DNA of 13,526 nucleotides, from contig JBCCYM010000049.1 in assembly GCA_039190005.1 (NCBI GenBank), forward strand, positions 1 through 13,526, written 5' to 3'. A program made the translations under genes and the position numbers. Positions 12,782 to 13,526 of the stretch are shown one piece after another. This DNA comes from JBCCYM01 sp039190005 (GTDB lineage: Bacteria > Pseudomonadota > Gammaproteobacteria > UBA12402). The first letter of the stretch is position 1. Each line of letters opens with the position of its first letter. The notes below the pieces were generated by a model that worked only from the letters and a program-made list of their open reading frames with translations, did no database searches and was not told the DNA's origin.

Positions 12782-13526
12782 ATGATTAATAAGTCTATTT
12801 TTAATCAGTTTACTAAACAATATAGCTTATCTAAAACATTAAGATTCTCTCTTGAACCAATAGATAAAACGCTGCAAGAAATCAAAAAACAAGGATTTTT
12901 AAAAAAAGATACACAGCGCGCTGCTGCTTATGGGAGTGCTAAAAAAATCGTGGATGTGTTTCATCAAGAGTTTATTAATGGTGTATTAGCTGATTTTAAG
13001 TTTTGCATGGAAGATCTGTATAAATATATGCAATGTTACGAAGCGTACAAAGAAAATAGACAAGACAAAAACACTAGAAAGGCATTACAGGATTGCCAAA
13101 AAAAACTGAGGAGAGCTTTGTGTGAAAATTTTAAGAAAAACGGTGTGGAAGAAATTTTGAAGAGTGGTAAATTTTTACAGACTTTAATTGGAGAGAAATT
13201 TAAGCCAATAAAAGGATACAATTTTTTATCTGACAAGTTGACTACATGGCGTGATAATTATCAACAATTGTTACAAAAAAGACACACCACCAAAAATATA
13301 GAGAATCCTAAAGCAATTATTAGAAATTTTGCCAAATGGGATACCTATTTTTCAGTCTTTGATGAAAATAGAAGGAATATTTATTCAAATGAAGCTAAAG
13401 CGACTTCTATCGCTTATCGCCTTATTCATGAAAACTTACCACGATTTATAGAAAATATGAAACGATTTCAATCCGTCCTAACGTTGTTATCACAGACGGA
13501 TTATAAATTGATTGACGAAATTCAAC
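12782..13526 (+). CDS. cas12a: Cas12a (Cpf1) CRISPR effector nuclease, N-terminal 248 residues; 3' end outside window
   Basis: An open frame of 248 codons runs from ATG 12782 to the window edge without a stop. It is the first in-frame start after a TGA at 12776, with AAGG (12764-12767) 14 bases upstream. Residues 9-39 (QFTKQYSLSKTLRFSLEP, then KTLQEIKKQGFL) are the hallmark start of Cas12a, the WED-I strand that helps hold the crRNA handle; compare YSLSKTLRFELIPQGKTL in Francisella. The REC1 part has AKWDTYFSVFDENRRNIYS (184-202), matching FTTYFSGFYENRKNVFS of AsCas12a, with Thr188 at the position of the PAM-contacting Thr167, then ATSIAYRLIHENLPRFIEN. The RuvC and Nuc domains lie beyond the window. 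Family: single-effector type V-A DNA nuclease that processes its own crRNA. A close relative such as Cas12a2 cannot be fully excluded from the N-terminus. Confidence 0.93.
   Translation, partial: MINKSIFNQFTKQYSLSKTLRFSLEPIDKTLQEIKKQGFLKKDTQRAAAYGSAKKIVDVFHQEFINGVLADFKFCMEDLYKYMQCYEAYKENRQDKNTRKALQDCQKKLRRALCENFKKNGVEEILKSGKFLQTLIGEKFKPIKGYNFLSDKLTTWRDNYQQLLQKRHTTKNIENPKAIIRNFAKWDTYFSVFDENRRNIYSNEAKATSIAYRLIHENLPRFIENMKRFQSVLTLLSQTDYKLIDEIQ

Overview
The window looks like chromosomal DNA from an AT-rich gammaproteobacterium. The purE-purK pair (class I PurE with PurK), the sugar:proton symporter, the YahK-type alcohol dehydrogenase, the DUF2490 outer-membrane protein, the secreted NTF2-like protein and tRNA genes with encoded CCA all fit that. 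Legionellales/Coxiella-like bacteria are my best guess, but this is inference and no single feature fixes the genus.

Layout. 1-0.7 kb: the 3' end of a gene carrying an NRPS/PKS-type thioesterase domain. 0.7-1.9 kb (minus): an XRE helix-turn-helix regulator fused to a degenerate sugar-kinase-like (BadF/NAGK) domain. 1.9-2.3 kb: a gene-poor gap with a likely HlyD-type remnant and a good promoter for the next gene. 2.3-3.9 kb (plus): a secreted protein with a bulb-type mannose-binding-lectin domain set between two copies of another module. 4.0-6.5 kb (minus): purE-purK, then an alpha/beta hydrolase separated from purK by a cluster of CCCTTCGACAAGCTCAGGG-type repeats. 6.7-6.9 kb (plus): tRNA-Gly(GCC) and tRNA-Cys(GCA). 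6.9-8.3 kb (minus): a sugar porter. 8.6-9.9 kb (plus): an Rpn (PD-(D/E)XK) nuclease gene followed by a tandem duplicate of its 3' end. 9.9-10.1 kb: the left end of an IS5-type transposase gene. 10.2-12.7 kb (plus): a DUF2490 outer-membrane protein, a secreted NTF2-like protein and the alcohol dehydrogenase. 12.8 kb to the end (plus): the N-terminal 248 codons of a cas12a gene, cut by the window edge. No CRISPR array and no cas1/cas2/cas4 lie inside the window.

The two most notable things are (i) the Cas12a N-terminus at the right edge, which opens a probable type V-A CRISPR locus, and (ii) the Rpn locus. Rpn proteins are reported as gene-within-gene toxin-antitoxin and anti-phage systems in which a short C-terminal product (RpnS) blocks the full-length nuclease (RpnL). 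Here the internal start has a clear Shine-Dalgarno, and the same RpnS segment is present again as a separate gene just downstream with its own Shine-Dalgarno and two fewer tetrapeptide repeats. An antitoxin encoded twice, once inside its toxin and once free, is unusual. With cas12a about 2.8 kb further on and an IS remnant between, the right half reads as an accessory, defence-rich stretch, while the left half is mostly housekeeping and envelope genes.
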